64,000 nt of DNA from an uncultured Eubacterium sp. (GCA_900543485.1 UQRM01000001.1:1-64000); one strand, 5' to 3'. Counted from the stretch's first letter, positions 53,318 to 62,164 are shown. A program made the numbers and translations. The notes: generated by a model from the sequence alone, not told the origin.

Positions 53318-53398
53318 TATTGTCCGATGTCATAAAATCGTAAGGATTTCCCAATAAAAACTCAACATCTGACGTATGTTCTCCACATAAATGTCCCG

Positions 53399-53438
53399 TC
53401 CCGGTCTGGTACTGTTAAAGTACCGGGCCGGGATTTTT
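53399..53438 (+). terminator. Rho-independent terminator between vanS and vanG
   Basis: TCCCGG-TCT-GGTAC (53399-53412) pairs with GTACC-GGG-CCGGGA (53420-53433), with a small internal bulge, then TTTTT. It separates vanRS from the resistance genes, which therefore need their own promoter, read-through or antitermination. Upstream, TCGTAAGGATTTCC (53338 on) recalls the TCGTAnGAAA boxes bound by VanR, but a clear promoter was not found. Confidence 0.75.
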
Positions 53439-53558
53439 CATACCGGGGATGCGTCCGATAAAGCGAAGTGCCTGACATCCCAGCCTGACGCCGCCTGTGC
53501 GGCCGGCTGCTCCCCGAACACAAAAGGCAAAAAGCAGAAAAGAGAGGAGACCTTACTT

Positions 53559-54743
53559 ATGTCTGAAACAGACCATGGCAGAAAAAATATCGCCGTCATA
53601 TTCGGCGGTTGTTCACCGGAATACGAAATCTCGCTCCAGTCGGCCTCGGCCGTCGTAGAAAATCTGGACAGAGAGAAATACGAACCCATACTGGTAGGGA
53701 TATCAAAAGAGGGAAAGTGGTTCCTTTATCGCGGGTCCGTGGAAAACATCCGACAGGACAAATGGCTCACATCGGTGTCGGACACCGACGCAGCGGCAGG
53801 CGAAAATACGGGGATTTGCCTTCCCGCCATCATACCTCCCGACAGAGGAGATCGACGGCTTCTGGTTTTCGACAGCAGCTCCGGAACAGTCACAGAGCGC
53901 ATATATCTGGACGCCGCCCTCCCAGTGCTTCACGGAAAGAACGGAGAAGACGGTTCAGTCCAGGGCTTGCTGGCCCTGGCAGATATACCGGTAGCAGGCT
54001 GCGGCATCACATCGTCCGCCCTCTGCATGGATAAAAATCTGGCTCATCAGCTGGCGGCTTCCTACGGTATACAGGTCCCACGGTCACTGATGCTGAAAGG
54101 GCCGCTGGAAGACCATATCGACCGCCTCACCGTCTTCGTCATCGAAACGGGACTCCCGGTATTCGTCAAACCCGTAAAGGCCGGTTCTTCCCTGGGGATA
54201 ACGAAGGTCACCTCCACAGGAGACCTGCCCTCCGCCATCGAAACAGCGTTCATCTACGACGATGAAGTCATCATAGAGGAGTGTATCGACGGCTTCGAGG
54301 TGGGCTGTGCCATCGTCGGCGAACATCATCTGACCGTCGGCGAACCGGATGAGATATGTCTGGACTGCCATCCCCAGGCCACCGGCAATTTCTTCGACTA
54401 TGTAGAAAAGTACACGCTGGATCATTCCACTATCTACGTTCCCGCTCGCGTCTCCGTGGAAATATCCCGGAAGATACGACGGACAGCGGTGAACATCTAT
54501 CGTGCTCTCGGCTGTTCCGGTTTCGCCAGAGTAGATATGTTCCTGACGCCTTCGGGCAAACTGGTATTCAACGAAGTCAACACCATCCCCGGATTTACAC
54601 AGCACAGCAGATTCCCCGCCATGATGAAGGCGGCCGGCATTGACTTCGGTCCCCTGCTGGACATGATACTGTCTCAGGCTCTCGAGAAAGACAGCATAGC
54701 CGGACATTCAGGCGGCTCTTTCACTCTTCAGGAGGTGATGTGA
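53559..54743 (+). CDS. vanG: D-alanine--D-serine ligase, VanG type
   Basis: ATP-dependent ligase that makes the dipeptide replacing D-Ala-D-Ala at the end of peptidoglycan precursors, lowering vancomycin affinity. The 394-residue protein has the ATP-grasp layout: IAVIFGGCSPEYEISLQSA at the N-terminus, LPVLHGKNGEDGSVQG, FVKPVKAGSSLGITKV, the omega-loop FFDYVEKYTL and FNEVNTIPGFT. The EKYTL loop matches D-Ser (vanC/E/G) ligases rather than D-Lac ligases, and serine racemase follows in the operon. The ATG at 53559 follows GAGGAG. VanG rather than VanC or VanE is chosen from cluster order; substrate specificity is inferred. Confidence 0.87.
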   Translation: MSETDHGRKNIAVIFGGCSPEYEISLQSASAVVENLDREKYEPILVGISKEGKWFLYRGSVENIRQDKWLTSVSDTDAAAGENTGICLPAIIPPDRGDRRLLVFDSSSGTVTERIYLDAALPVLHGKNGEDGSVQGLLALADIPVAGCGITSSALCMDKNLAHQLAASYGIQVPRSLMLKGPLEDHIDRLTVFVIETGLPVFVKPVKAGSSLGITKVTSTGDLPSAIETAFIYDDEVIIEECIDGFEVGCAIVGEHHLTVGEPDEICLDCHPQATGNFFDYVEKYTLDHSTIYVPARVSVEISRKIRRTAVNIYRALGCSGFARVDMFLTPSGKLVFNEVNTIPGFTQHSRFPAMMKAAGIDFGPLLDMILSQALEKDSIAGHSGGSFTLQEVM

Positions 54744-55402
54744 TGAGAATGCGACACCGCATCTGCAAAAACTACGGTACGGAGCCGGCTCTCACCCGTC
54801 CCGTACTGGTCAACCGGGAGAACGGACTGGAAACCGACTGTGATATATCTGAGCTGGTCCCTGTAGGAAAAGCTCCCGACGTCCTTCTCCATCGCCGCGC
54901 AGCAGCGGCGCTGGAACATCTGATGGCTCAGATAGACGGCTGGGAACACATCGTTCCCGTCAGTGGCTGGCGCTCGTTCCGGCAGCAGACGGATATCTGG
55001 AACGATACAGTAATCACCCGCGGCGAAGACTTCGCCCGCCGGTTCGTGGCTCTTCCCGGTCACAGCGAGCATCAGACGGGACTGGCTATCGACCTGGGGT
55101 GGAAACAGGAAAACAGAGAAATAGATTTCATCTGCCCCGTATTCCCTTATACGGGGATATGCGGTCAGTTCCGAAAACTGGCTCCTTCCTTCGGATTCGT
55201 AGAACGCTATCCTGCCGGCAAGGAGAAAATCACAGGGATAAGTCACGAACCCTGGCATTTCCGCTATGTAGGACTCCCTCACTCCCTGGCGATGGTCTCT
55301 TTGGGGCTGGTCCTGGAGGAATATATCTTGCTGCTGGACGTCGGCCCGCAGGGAGTCGGTGTGAGCCCAAGGAAAAGGAGGCCGGGTCATGAAAGCATTT
55401 GA
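54743..55402 (+). CDS. vanXY: D,D-dipeptidase/D,D-carboxypeptidase, VanXY type
   Basis: Removes D-Ala-D-Ala and terminal D-Ala so that only modified precursors remain. The 219-residue protein lacks a signal peptide and membrane anchor, as expected of cytosolic VanXY. It carries the zinc and catalytic motifs SGWRSFRQQTDIW, GHSEHQTGLAIDLG (SxHxxGxAxD) and HEPWHFRYVG (ExxH). The ATG at 54743 overlaps the vanG stop (TGATG) with GGAGGTG upstream; the end overlaps vanT by 14 bases, so the three genes are one coupled unit. Confidence 0.88.
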   Translation: MRMRHRICKNYGTEPALTRPVLVNRENGLETDCDISELVPVGKAPDVLLHRRAAAALEHLMAQIDGWEHIVPVSGWRSFRQQTDIWNDTVITRGEDFARRFVALPGHSEHQTGLAIDLGWKQENREIDFICPVFPYTGICGQFRKLAPSFGFVERYPAGKEKITGISHEPWHFRYVGLPHSLAMVSLGLVLEEYILLLDVGPQGVGVSPRKRRPGHESI

Positions 55403-57791
55403 AACCATAAGATCCAGCTCCCATAAATCGGTCTCCGCCGCCTTCGTCGGCACGCCACAGACGACGGCCGGAGGCGGTCTCGATATCTTCAGGATGATTG
55501 CCGCCTTTCTCGTCGTGGCCATCCACACCACTCCTCTGGACAGCTTCAGCCGCGATATCGACTTCCTCTTTACAGGAGTATTGGCCAGAGTGGCCGTTCC
55601 CTTTTTCTTCATGGTGACAGGCCATTTTACCGCATCACGTTTTTTTCTCTCCGATGAGCCCGACTCTGGCGGGATAGGCGCTGGATGCGGTCCGGCCAGG
55701 GCCGCCTTGCTGTCGTCGCTGAAAAAGCTGGGTCTCCTGTACGCCGCCGCGTCCATCCTCTATCTGCCTGTCGCTGTTTATGCCGGATACTACGACGGTC
55801 TGACGGCGACAGGGCTTCTCAGACTGGTGATCTTCGATGGGACCTTTTATCACCTGTGGTACTTCCCTGCCTGCATGATGGGATCGGCGCTGCTCTATGC
55901 CATGAGCCGCTTCATGTCCCTCACCGGCGCCACAGTCATTTCAATGTTCCTATACGTCATAGGATTGGCCGGAGACAGCTATTTCGGCATAGCCTCCCGT
56001 CTGCCGCTAATAGATCATTTCCTGGACGGCGCTTTCCACCTGTTTTCGTACACCAGGAACGGTCTGTTTTTCGCCCCCCTCTTCCTGCTGCTGGGGATAT
56101 GGTGCGGCGGCAGACTCGCGCCAAAAGGCCGCGGCTACGGCAGACGTCCCATTTCCACGGCGGTCCGGTCCGCCATCCTCACTCTCTTCCTGGCTGCCAT
56201 GACAGCCGAAGGCTTTTCCCTTTACCTGGGAAGACTCCAGCGTCATGACAGTATGTACGTGATGCTTGTCCCAGTCATGATATCCCTTTACCGACTGCTG
56301 CTGACGATCCCGGCCAGCCAAAGCCCCCGCCTTCGTCCCATATCGACATTGATATATATCATCCATCCAGGATCCATCGTCTTCATCAGACTGCTGGCCG
56401 ACATCTCGGGGCTGGAGTGGCTGCTGACAAGCAACAGTCTTGTACATTATATCGCTGTTTCACTGCTGTCCCTTACGATCGCCCTGCTGGCCGACGCCAT
56501 TTTGTTCTCCCGGAGGACCGCCGGAGGCTGCTTCCGGACCGAAAGCCACTGCCTGAGTAAAGCCTCACGAGATACCTGGGAAAACCGTTCCCCTGAATGG
56601 TCGCGGGACAGAGCCTGGGCGGAGATCGATATGGATGCCCTGGCAGCCAATGTAACTTTTCTGCGCTCCCGACTGCCGGAAGACTGCCGCCTGATGCCGG
56701 CTGTCAAAGCCGAAGCCTATGGCCACGGCGCTGTCATCATTGCCAGAGAGCTCAACAGACTTGGTATCCGCTCATTCTGCGTCGCCTGTATCGACGAAGG
56801 GATATCCCTGAGAGAAGCAGGTATATGTGGAGAGATACTGATACTTGGATACACCCATCCCTCCCGCTTCGACCAGCTTTTACGATACCGCCTGATACAG
56901 ACTGCCGTGGATCTGGCTCATGCCCGTGCCATGGATGATTTCGGGAAAAAACATGGTCGACACATACAAGTACACCTGGCTGTAGATACCGGTATGCGCA
57001 GGCTGGGAGAACCCTGCGAAAATATCGAAGGCTTTCGTCTCATGATGGCCATGGAAAACCTGGAGATCTCGGGTCTTTTCACCCATCTGGCGGCCTCCGA
57101 TATGACGGACGCATCGAGCCGCCGCTTCACCGAAAAGCAGCTTGAAAGCTTCCGCACTCTCGTCTCCGCCCTGGGCATAAGCTCGGAAGACGGCGGAGAA
57201 CGCGGGCCAAAAGCCCTGAGCCGTCTTAAACTCCATGTACTGGCCAGCTACGGTATTCTCAACTATCCGGAGGCCGCTTTCCACTACGCCAGAGTTGGCA
57301 TCGCTCTCTACGGCGTCCTCAGCAGCCGGGAGGACGAAGAAAGTTACGATACACCGCTGCGTCCCGTCCTTTCCGTCAAAGCCCGCGTCACCTCCGTCAG
57401 AAAACTTCGGGCCGGAGAATCCGCCGGCTACGCTATGGCCTTTACCGCCTCAAAGGAAATGAAAATAGCAGCCCTGGCCATCGGGTACGCAGACGGACTG
57501 CCGCGAGAGCTTTCCAACATGAAAGGCTCAGTACTCATCGCCGGGAAGCGTGCTTCCATTATCGGCCGCATCTGTATGGATCAGACTATCATCGACGTCA
57601 GCCATATCGATAAAGTCTGCGCCGGAGATGTAGCCGTCATCATCGGCTCCGGTGACGGTGGATCTATCCGTGCGTCTCAGCTGGCAGCCTCCGCGGGGAC
57701 CATCACCAACGAGATCCTGAGCCGGTTGGGAAATCGGCTTCCGCGAATACCTGTGAAAGCCTTCCATGCTATAATGGATTCAGACAGATAG
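55389..57791 (+). CDS. vanT: Membrane-bound serine racemase VanT
   Basis: Supplies D-serine for the ligase. The 800-residue protein joins a membrane domain to a racemase. Residues 30-370 hold about ten hydrophobic segments of the acyltransferase-3 type (DIFRMIAAFLVVAIHTTPL at the start), thought to handle L-serine uptake. Residues from about 400 form an alanine-racemase-like domain with the PLP lysine in MPAVKAEAYGHGA, HLAVDTGMRRLG, ARVGIALYGV and GRICMDQTIIDVSH. GGAGG lies 7 bases before the ATG. Last gene of the van cluster; no terminator was recognised directly after it, and array E follows. Confidence 0.93.
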   Translation: MKAFETIRSSSHKSVSAAFVGTPQTTAGGGLDIFRMIAAFLVVAIHTTPLDSFSRDIDFLFTGVLARVAVPFFFMVTGHFTASRFFLSDEPDSGGIGAGCGPARAALLSSLKKLGLLYAAASILYLPVAVYAGYYDGLTATGLLRLVIFDGTFYHLWYFPACMMGSALLYAMSRFMSLTGATVISMFLYVIGLAGDSYFGIASRLPLIDHFLDGAFHLFSYTRNGLFFAPLFLLLGIWCGGRLAPKGRGYGRRPISTAVRSAILTLFLAAMTAEGFSLYLGRLQRHDSMYVMLVPVMISLYRLLLTIPASQSPRLRPISTLIYIIHPGSIVFIRLLADISGLEWLLTSNSLVHYIAVSLLSLTIALLADAILFSRRTAGGCFRTESHCLSKASRDTWENRSPEWSRDRAWAEIDMDALAANVTFLRSRLPEDCRLMPAVKAEAYGHGAVIIARELNRLGIRSFCVACIDEGISLREAGICGEILILGYTHPSRFDQLLRYRLIQTAVDLAHARAMDDFGKKHGRHIQVHLAVDTGMRRLGEPCENIEGFRLMMAMENLEISGLFTHLAASDMTDASSRRFTEKQLESFRTLVSALGISSEDGGERGPKALSRLKLHVLASYGILNYPEAAFHYARVGIALYGVLSSREDEESYDTPLRPVLSVKARVTSVRKLRAGESAGYAMAFTASKEMKIAALAIGYADGLPRELSNMKGSVLIAGKRASIIGRICMDQTIIDVSHIDKVCAGDVAVIIGSGDGGSIRASQLAASAGTITNEILSRLGNRLPRIPVKAFHAIMDSDR

Positions 57792-57875
57792 ACAGGAGGA
57801 AAAAAGCAGTATGTAAACAGATGGCAGGATCTTCTTTCCAGCTGAACGGGTATGAAAGAGCATATTTCTCCGCGT

Positions 57876-58060
57876 TTTACCTACATTTCACTTTTTTTGC
57901 GTAATGTAGATAAAATCTTCAACGTTTACTGTCTCTCCTTCAGACAAATTATCTGTATTTATGTCATAAAGCATTAATTTTCCTCTTGACTAAAATGATC
58001 CAGCATCTCAAACCTGTTGGATTTTGCCTACTTTTTTTATTTTTCGAGAAATGTAGGCAT
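57876..58060. repeat. Array E: two spaced inverted pairs of CTACATTT / AAATGTAG
   Basis: In the gap after vanT, CTACATTT (57881) faces TAATGTAG (ending 57909), and CTACTTTT (58028, preceded by TGC) faces AAATGTAGGCA (ending 58059). Counting the 8-base arms, both pairs span exactly 29 bases, with unrelated T-rich loops. The first pair extends to TTTTA.CTACATT with AATGTAG.TAAAA. These hairpins could act as weak terminators for vanT, but the constant length matches the behaviour of arrays A, C and D. Nothing else was recognised between 57792 and 58080. Confidence 0.6.
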
Positions 58061-58080
58061 TTTCTTTTTTCCATATATCC

Positions 58081-58109
58081 TTGACCGGGATCATTCCGTA
58101 TGTTATCAT
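58081..58109 (+). promoter_or_regulatory. Sigma-A promoter of the MFS efflux gene
   Basis: TTGACC (58081-58086) and TATCAT (58104-58109) are 17 bases apart. Transcription would start near 58116, giving a leader RNA of about 325 bases before the MFS start at 58442. Confidence 0.75.
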
Positions 58110-58141
58110 GTCACACAGTATATGGAAAGGGAGGTGGCTTG

Positions 58142-58159
58142 ATGTCGTCTATTCGTTAA
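58142..58159 (+). CDS. Five-residue leader peptide MSSIR
   Basis: GGGAGGTGG (58129-58137) is followed 4 bases later by ATG TCG TCT ATT CGT TAA. So strong a ribosome binding site in front of a five-codon frame, between a good promoter and an attenuator, points to a translated regulatory peptide. Ribosomes stalled here by a macrolide-like drug would change the leader fold, as known for leader peptides of mef, msr and erm genes. Drug specificity is unknown. Confidence 0.7.
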   Translation: MSSIR

Positions 58160-58182
58160 ATAAGGGGACAATAGGATTTCTT

Positions 58183-58333
58183 TCATCACAGGATCTGTGG
58201 TGAGTATTTTGTCGTACTTGTTTTTCGAATGGGTGACCGGGTCGCCTTCCTTTTGCGTTCCGGCGATTTTTCACGCCTTCGCTCGGCGATGACAGCTACA
58301 CAGGATATCTCACCACAGGGAGATATCTTTTTT
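58183..58333 (+). promoter_or_regulatory. Terminator/antiterminator attenuator ahead of MFS efflux gene
   Basis: Three alternative pairings are visible. TCATCACAG (58183-58191) pairs with CTGTGGTGA (58195-58203). CTGTGGTGAG (58195-58204) pairs perfectly with CTCACCACAG (58309-58318). The terminator stem GATATCTC (58304-58311) pairs with GAGATATC (58320-58327), followed by TTTTTT (58328-58333). The second pairing destroys both the first and the terminator, so it is the antiterminator. The leader peptide stop codon is 23 bases upstream of the first hairpin, close enough for a stalled ribosome to affect its folding. Further small hairpins lie at 58231-58290. Confidence 0.8.
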
Positions 58334-58441
58334 ATTGTCCTTTACATGAAGCTACAGGAGATCCGCGCTGCCGATCACGCATGCGGCAGGCGCAGACGAA
58401 AAATGGCCCCGTTGGGGCCGGATAACGAAAGGATAATGAAA

Positions 58442-59713
58442 ATGTCAGATAACGCAATTAACGATAACAAAAAAACGGCATGGAAACGGCCTTTCATCTT
58501 GGTAGCCGCAGGGCAAGCCGTTTCGATGCTTGGCAGCCACGGGGTCCAGTTCGCTCTCATCTGGTGGCTGGCGGAGCAGACATCATCGCCGCTGATGCTG
58601 GGGCTTTCAGGGTTGATAGCATACCTTCCCATGACTCTGTTCAGCCCTGTGGCCGGCATCGCCGCCGACCGCTTCAACAAAAAATTCATTTCCATATTCT
58701 CCGACATATCCATGGGAGTAATCGCGCTGATATACTCACTGCTGCTGTCATCCTTCGACATGCCTGTATGGTCAGTGTTCATAGTCCTGTGCGCCCGGGG
58801 GATAGGGAGCACCTTTCAGCAGCCTGCCATCCAATCCATCATTCCTCAGCTTGTCCCATCGGACCAGCTGATAAAAACCAACGGATGGCTGCAGCTGATA
58901 AACGCAGGCTCCTTCCTGCTGGGGCCTGTTATCGGCGCCTCTCTGTACGCCGCCTTCCCTCTGTCCGTGGTATTGCTCAGCGACGTGGCAGGAGCCGTCC
59001 TGGCCAGTATCGCTCTGGGCTTCGTTACCATACCCAAGCTCGAAAAACACCTGGAGGAAAGAAAGAGCGCCGTTTCAGAATTCAAAGAGGGGCTTCTGAT
59101 CTTCAGAAAGGATGAAAAACTGCTGCTCCTGGTAGCGGCCGAGGCTCTGTGCATGTTTTTCTATGCTCCTCTTTCATCCTTCTATCCGCTGATGACCAGT
59201 GATTATTTTGGTTTATCAGCCATATATGGCAGCTTCGTAGAACTGGCATTCGCCGTCGGTATGCTGCTTTCATCGCTGTTGTTTTCCAGCGTACTCAGGA
59301 TCAGACGGAAAATAAGGACATCTTTCGTCGGGCTTTTATGTATAGGTGTCATGTCAGCCCTCTGCGGTATCGTGCCTCCAACCTTCACCGGCTGGCTGGC
59401 CTTCGCGCTGTTCTGCGCGTGTCTGGGCGCTTCCGGCAACGTCCACACCATCCCGCTGACAGCTTATATCCAGGAAACCGTCCAACCGGAAAAGATGGGC
59501 AGAGCCTTTTCTGTCCTGACTCTCATCTCGTCAGTGACCATGCCGATAGGGCTTCTGATAAGCAGTCCTATCGCCGAGCAGGTGGGAGTGGCTCTGTGGT
59601 TCTTCATCTCGGGCATCGCCATCATCGTCATCTTCGCTGCCGCGATGCTGATCCGCCTGCCGTGGCGCAGGAAAAGGAAAAGCCAGAGACCTGATCTCCC
59701 TGGCTCAGCTTAG
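58442..59713 (+). CDS. MFS drug efflux transporter (macrolide-efflux-like)
   Basis: A 423-residue permease with twelve predicted membrane segments: FILVAAGQAVSMLGSHGVQFALIWWL at the start, the DRFNKKF loop of the family motif A, and GASGNVHTIPLTAYIQETVQPEKMGRAFSV in the C-terminal half, the pattern of Mef-type proton-coupled antibiotic exporters. The start at 58442 has AAAGGA at a 9-base distance; an ATG two codons earlier is too close to it. Expression is probably induced through the attenuator upstream. Which drug it exports cannot be determined. Confidence 0.87.
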   Translation: MSDNAINDNKKTAWKRPFILVAAGQAVSMLGSHGVQFALIWWLAEQTSSPLMLGLSGLIAYLPMTLFSPVAGIAADRFNKKFISIFSDISMGVIALIYSLLLSSFDMPVWSVFIVLCARGIGSTFQQPAIQSIIPQLVPSDQLIKTNGWLQLINAGSFLLGPVIGASLYAAFPLSVVLLSDVAGAVLASIALGFVTIPKLEKHLEERKSAVSEFKEGLLIFRKDEKLLLLVAAEALCMFFYAPLSSFYPLMTSDYFGLSAIYGSFVELAFAVGMLLSSLLFSSVLRIRRKIRTSFVGLLCIGVMSALCGIVPPTFTGWLAFALFCACLGASGNVHTIPLTAYIQETVQPEKMGRAFSVLTLISSVTMPIGLLISSPIAEQVGVALWFFISGIAIIVIFAAAMLIRLPWRRKRKSQRPDLPGSA

Positions 59714-59753
59714 CCCGATACGCTCAGGCTGATCTGAATGATCGTCATACTTA

Positions 59754-60143
59754 TTATACGGCATCTTCTCCGGAAAGTTCTTCCGTCAATTCAATGATGC
59801 GGGGCGCCAGCCGTTCCCGCTCTTTTTTCGTTATTCGAGCAAAGGCAGGATACGCGGTAATTATCAAAGCGATACCGATCAGCCCGACAGGTATCCCATA
59901 GATGAACCACTCCACCCACACCATGGTGAAGCACATTCCTATACCCAACAGCAGGCAGCCCAGCACGCCCAGGGTGATGGACACGATCATACCTTTTCTG
60001 GTAGCGCTCTTGTCCAGTTTCCGCAGCAGCTCCATCTTATCTTCGCTTTCATCCACCATCATGTATTTCCTGCGTATACTTCTTATTTCCTCCTGCCTTT
60101 TGGCCGAATAAGTGTATTCAAAGGTCTCGGGTCTGTTTTTCAT
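59754..60143 (-). CDS. Small membrane protein of unknown function
   Basis: A 129-residue protein: a charged N-terminal half (EYTYSAKRQEEIRSIRRKYM) followed by two membrane helices (GMIVSITLGVLGCLLLGIGMCF and FIYGIPVGLIGIALIITAY) and a charged tail. The helix pattern and GIGMCFTMVW closely parallel the protein encoded at 63373, so the two are probably paralogues. The ATG at 60143 follows AAGGAG; it is the last gene of the two-component operon. Confidence 0.7.
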   Translation of the reverse strand: MKNRPETFEYTYSAKRQEEIRSIRRKYMMVDESEDKMELLRKLDKSATRKGMIVSITLGVLGCLLLGIGMCFTMVWVEWFIYGIPVGLIGIALIITAYPAFARITKKERERLAPRIIELTEELSGEDAV

Positions 60144-60150
60144 AAAATCA

Positions 60151-61080
60151 TTACTCCTTTCCTCCGCGCTGTCGGGAAGTCTGATCATCCGTTCCCTTTT
60201 GGGCATACTCACCGCGTTTCAATTCTCTGCTGGAGCGAATTATCATATGGATCCCCAGCCCTGCAATCATGGCGCAGGCGACACACCCTGACACCCCTGT
60301 CATGATCTGTCTGAAATGAGGCGAGGTGCTTCCATCGTCGAACTGGGTCAGCATGGCGGTCTCCAGAGCCAGCATGGAAACCAGCGCCGCCGCCATGTTT
60401 ATCACTCTCACGGCATAGTCCACAGGGCTGTTGATCTTGCGGTATTTCACCATATTGATGATGGCCATGACGGTGATGTAAAATGTATACAAAGCTACCA
60501 CATAGATCATCATCCCACTATAACGGAAGCCCTTATTGTCGGAGATGATCAGTATCACGACACCTATGAGCGCGATATTCATCATCAGCAGGATGATCCC
60601 GCACATCCGGTATCTGCTCAGCTCACATTTCCTGTCCTCTCCAAGTCCCCTTTTCTGGCTGTAGCGCGCCAACAGGAAACGCATCACCGACAGGAATATA
60701 TAATACATAACCAGAGTCCCGAACCAGACTGAACGATAGCGCACTCCCGAAAAAGCATTCAACGCTACATACAGGAGATTCACTCCCAAAGAAAGATGTA
60801 CTGAGAGATTCGTCTTAAATGGTATATCATCCAGATATTTTCCCACATACGGCAGCTCATGAAGGCTCCTGCTGACCTTCCGCACTACAGGTGCTATCCC
60901 CAGACACACGATAGCCAATGCATAAGCCGATACCAAATACGATATATATGCCACAAGCGTATCTTCCCCCGCGATAAGAAAGCTGTAGCACAACGAGCCT
61001 ATCCCCACCGGTATGCTGATGAGCACCACTGCCGTACCCGGATACAACGCTCTGCGGATGATCTTTTTAAGCTTTTCCAC
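60151..61080 (-). CDS. Multi-pass membrane protein of unknown function
   Basis: A 309-residue protein with about seven hydrophobic segments (GTAVVLISIPVGIGSLCYSFLI, YISYLVSAYALAIVCLGIAPVV, MCGIILLMMNIALIGVVILII and others) and a hydrophilic C-terminal tail. I cannot assign a family. It overlaps the histidine kinase gene by 14 bases and precedes the small membrane protein by 7 bases, so it belongs to the same operon and may be part of the sensing or response machinery. Confidence 0.75.
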   Translation of the reverse strand: MEKLKKIIRRALYPGTAVVLISIPVGIGSLCYSFLIAGEDTLVAYISYLVSAYALAIVCLGIAPVVRKVSRSLHELPYVGKYLDDIPFKTNLSVHLSLGVNLLYVALNAFSGVRYRSVWFGTLVMYYIFLSVMRFLLARYSQKRGLGEDRKCELSRYRMCGIILLMMNIALIGVVILIISDNKGFRYSGMMIYVVALYTFYITVMAIINMVKYRKINSPVDYAVRVINMAAALVSMLALETAMLTQFDDGSTSPHFRQIMTGVSGCVACAMIAGLGIHMIIRSSRELKRGEYAQKGTDDQTSRQRGGKE

Positions 61081-62164
61081 TTTTCCCTCTCCTGAGCCTG
61101 ACCGTAAATACGCTGCCTTTTCCTACCTCACTGGTTACGGAAATATCCCCGCCTGCGATGTCGATGACTCTCCTGACCAACGCCAGCCCCAGGCCATTTC
61201 CCTGTGTGGCATGAGAAGTATCCCCCTGATAAAACTTCTCAAAAATATGTCGTCCCACTTCCGGTGGTATGCCGCAACCTGTATCCCCTATCCGGACCAC
61301 AACATCCTCTCCGTCTGTTCTCATGGAAAGGGATATCCTTCCTCCCAGCTCCGTAAATTTAACGGCATTGGAGAACAAATTGTTCCAGACCAGAGAAAGC
61401 AGCTCCGCATCAGTATCCACCGATACCCCTTCCTCCACATCTGTTTCGATGTCCAATCCCTTAGCTTCCCATTCCCCTTCGAAGGACAGCAGACATTCAC
61501 ACAGCTGCTCCCCCAGATCATAGCTCTCAGCTGCCGGATATATCTGCTGATTTTCCAGCTTATTGAGCTTCAGGATATTGGTTATCAGATCAGCCAGCCT
61601 CCGCGACGCCTCCGCAACAGCTCCGGCATACTCCATCCGCTTGTCCTGCGACAGCCCCGGCTGCTGCAGCATCGTCCCGTAATTTTGCATCACCGCCAGC
61701 GGAGTCTTAAGCTCATGAGAAACGTTAGCGATAAAATCATTACGCAAAGTCTCTGTTCCCGACAGCTCTTCTGCCATTTTATTGAAATACTCGGCGATGA
61801 CATTGAAATCACTCAGGCTGTCTATGCCTCCCGCCAGCGGTATCCTTACCGAAAAGTCGCCTTCCATTATCTGCTCCGCGGCTTTGACGATACGCCGCAC
61901 CGGCCGTTCCACCATGAATTTTCTCCTGATCCCATCGATAACAGTACACAACAGGCTGAGAAACACTACATTCACAAAAGTCACCTTGGCCGCGTAGCTG
62001 ATATTTCCCTCTGTCAACCGGATCCCGGTCGTTTCCATCAGACTGTTGAGGAACAACGTCATACAGCAGCTTATGACAAATGCCATCAGGAGGAAAAAGG
62101 ACAGGTACCTCCTGATCCCCAGCAGCACCCGTTCTTTCCTGCCGGCTCTCTTCATATCACTCAT
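61067..62164 (-). CDS. Sensor histidine kinase
   Basis: A 365-residue kinase with two membrane helices (about 15-36 and 50-70) separated by a very short loop, a HAMP region (RPVRRIVKAAEQIMEGDFSVRI), the phosphorylated His in FIANVSHELKTPLAVMQNYG, the N-box NNLFSNAVKF and the G-box GDTGCGIPPEVGRHIFEKF and GNGLGLALVRRVIDIAGG. The tiny external loop suggests membrane or intramembrane sensing, like kinases that respond to cell-envelope drugs. It overlaps the response regulator gene by 8 bases. Confidence 0.9.
   Translation of the reverse strand: MSDMKRAGRKERVLLGIRRYLSFFLLMAFVISCCMTLFLNSLMETTGIRLTEGNISYAAKVTFVNVVFLSLLCTVIDGIRRKFMVERPVRRIVKAAEQIMEGDFSVRIPLAGGIDSLSDFNVIAEYFNKMAEELSGTETLRNDFIANVSHELKTPLAVMQNYGTMLQQPGLSQDKRMEYAGAVAEASRRLADLITNILKLNKLENQQIYPAAESYDLGEQLCECLLSFEGEWEAKGLDIETDVEEGVSVDTDAELLSLVWNNLFSNAVKFTELGGRISLSMRTDGEDVVVRIGDTGCGIPPEVGRHIFEKFYQGDTSHATQGNGLGLALVRRVIDIAGGDISVTSEVGKGSVFTVRLRRGKSGKA

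Noticed and set aside
53338..53386. VanR-binding promoter directly upstream of vanG
   Set aside because: Only one box resembles the TCGTAnGAAA consensus and any start site there would run straight into the terminator at 53399; left as a remark.
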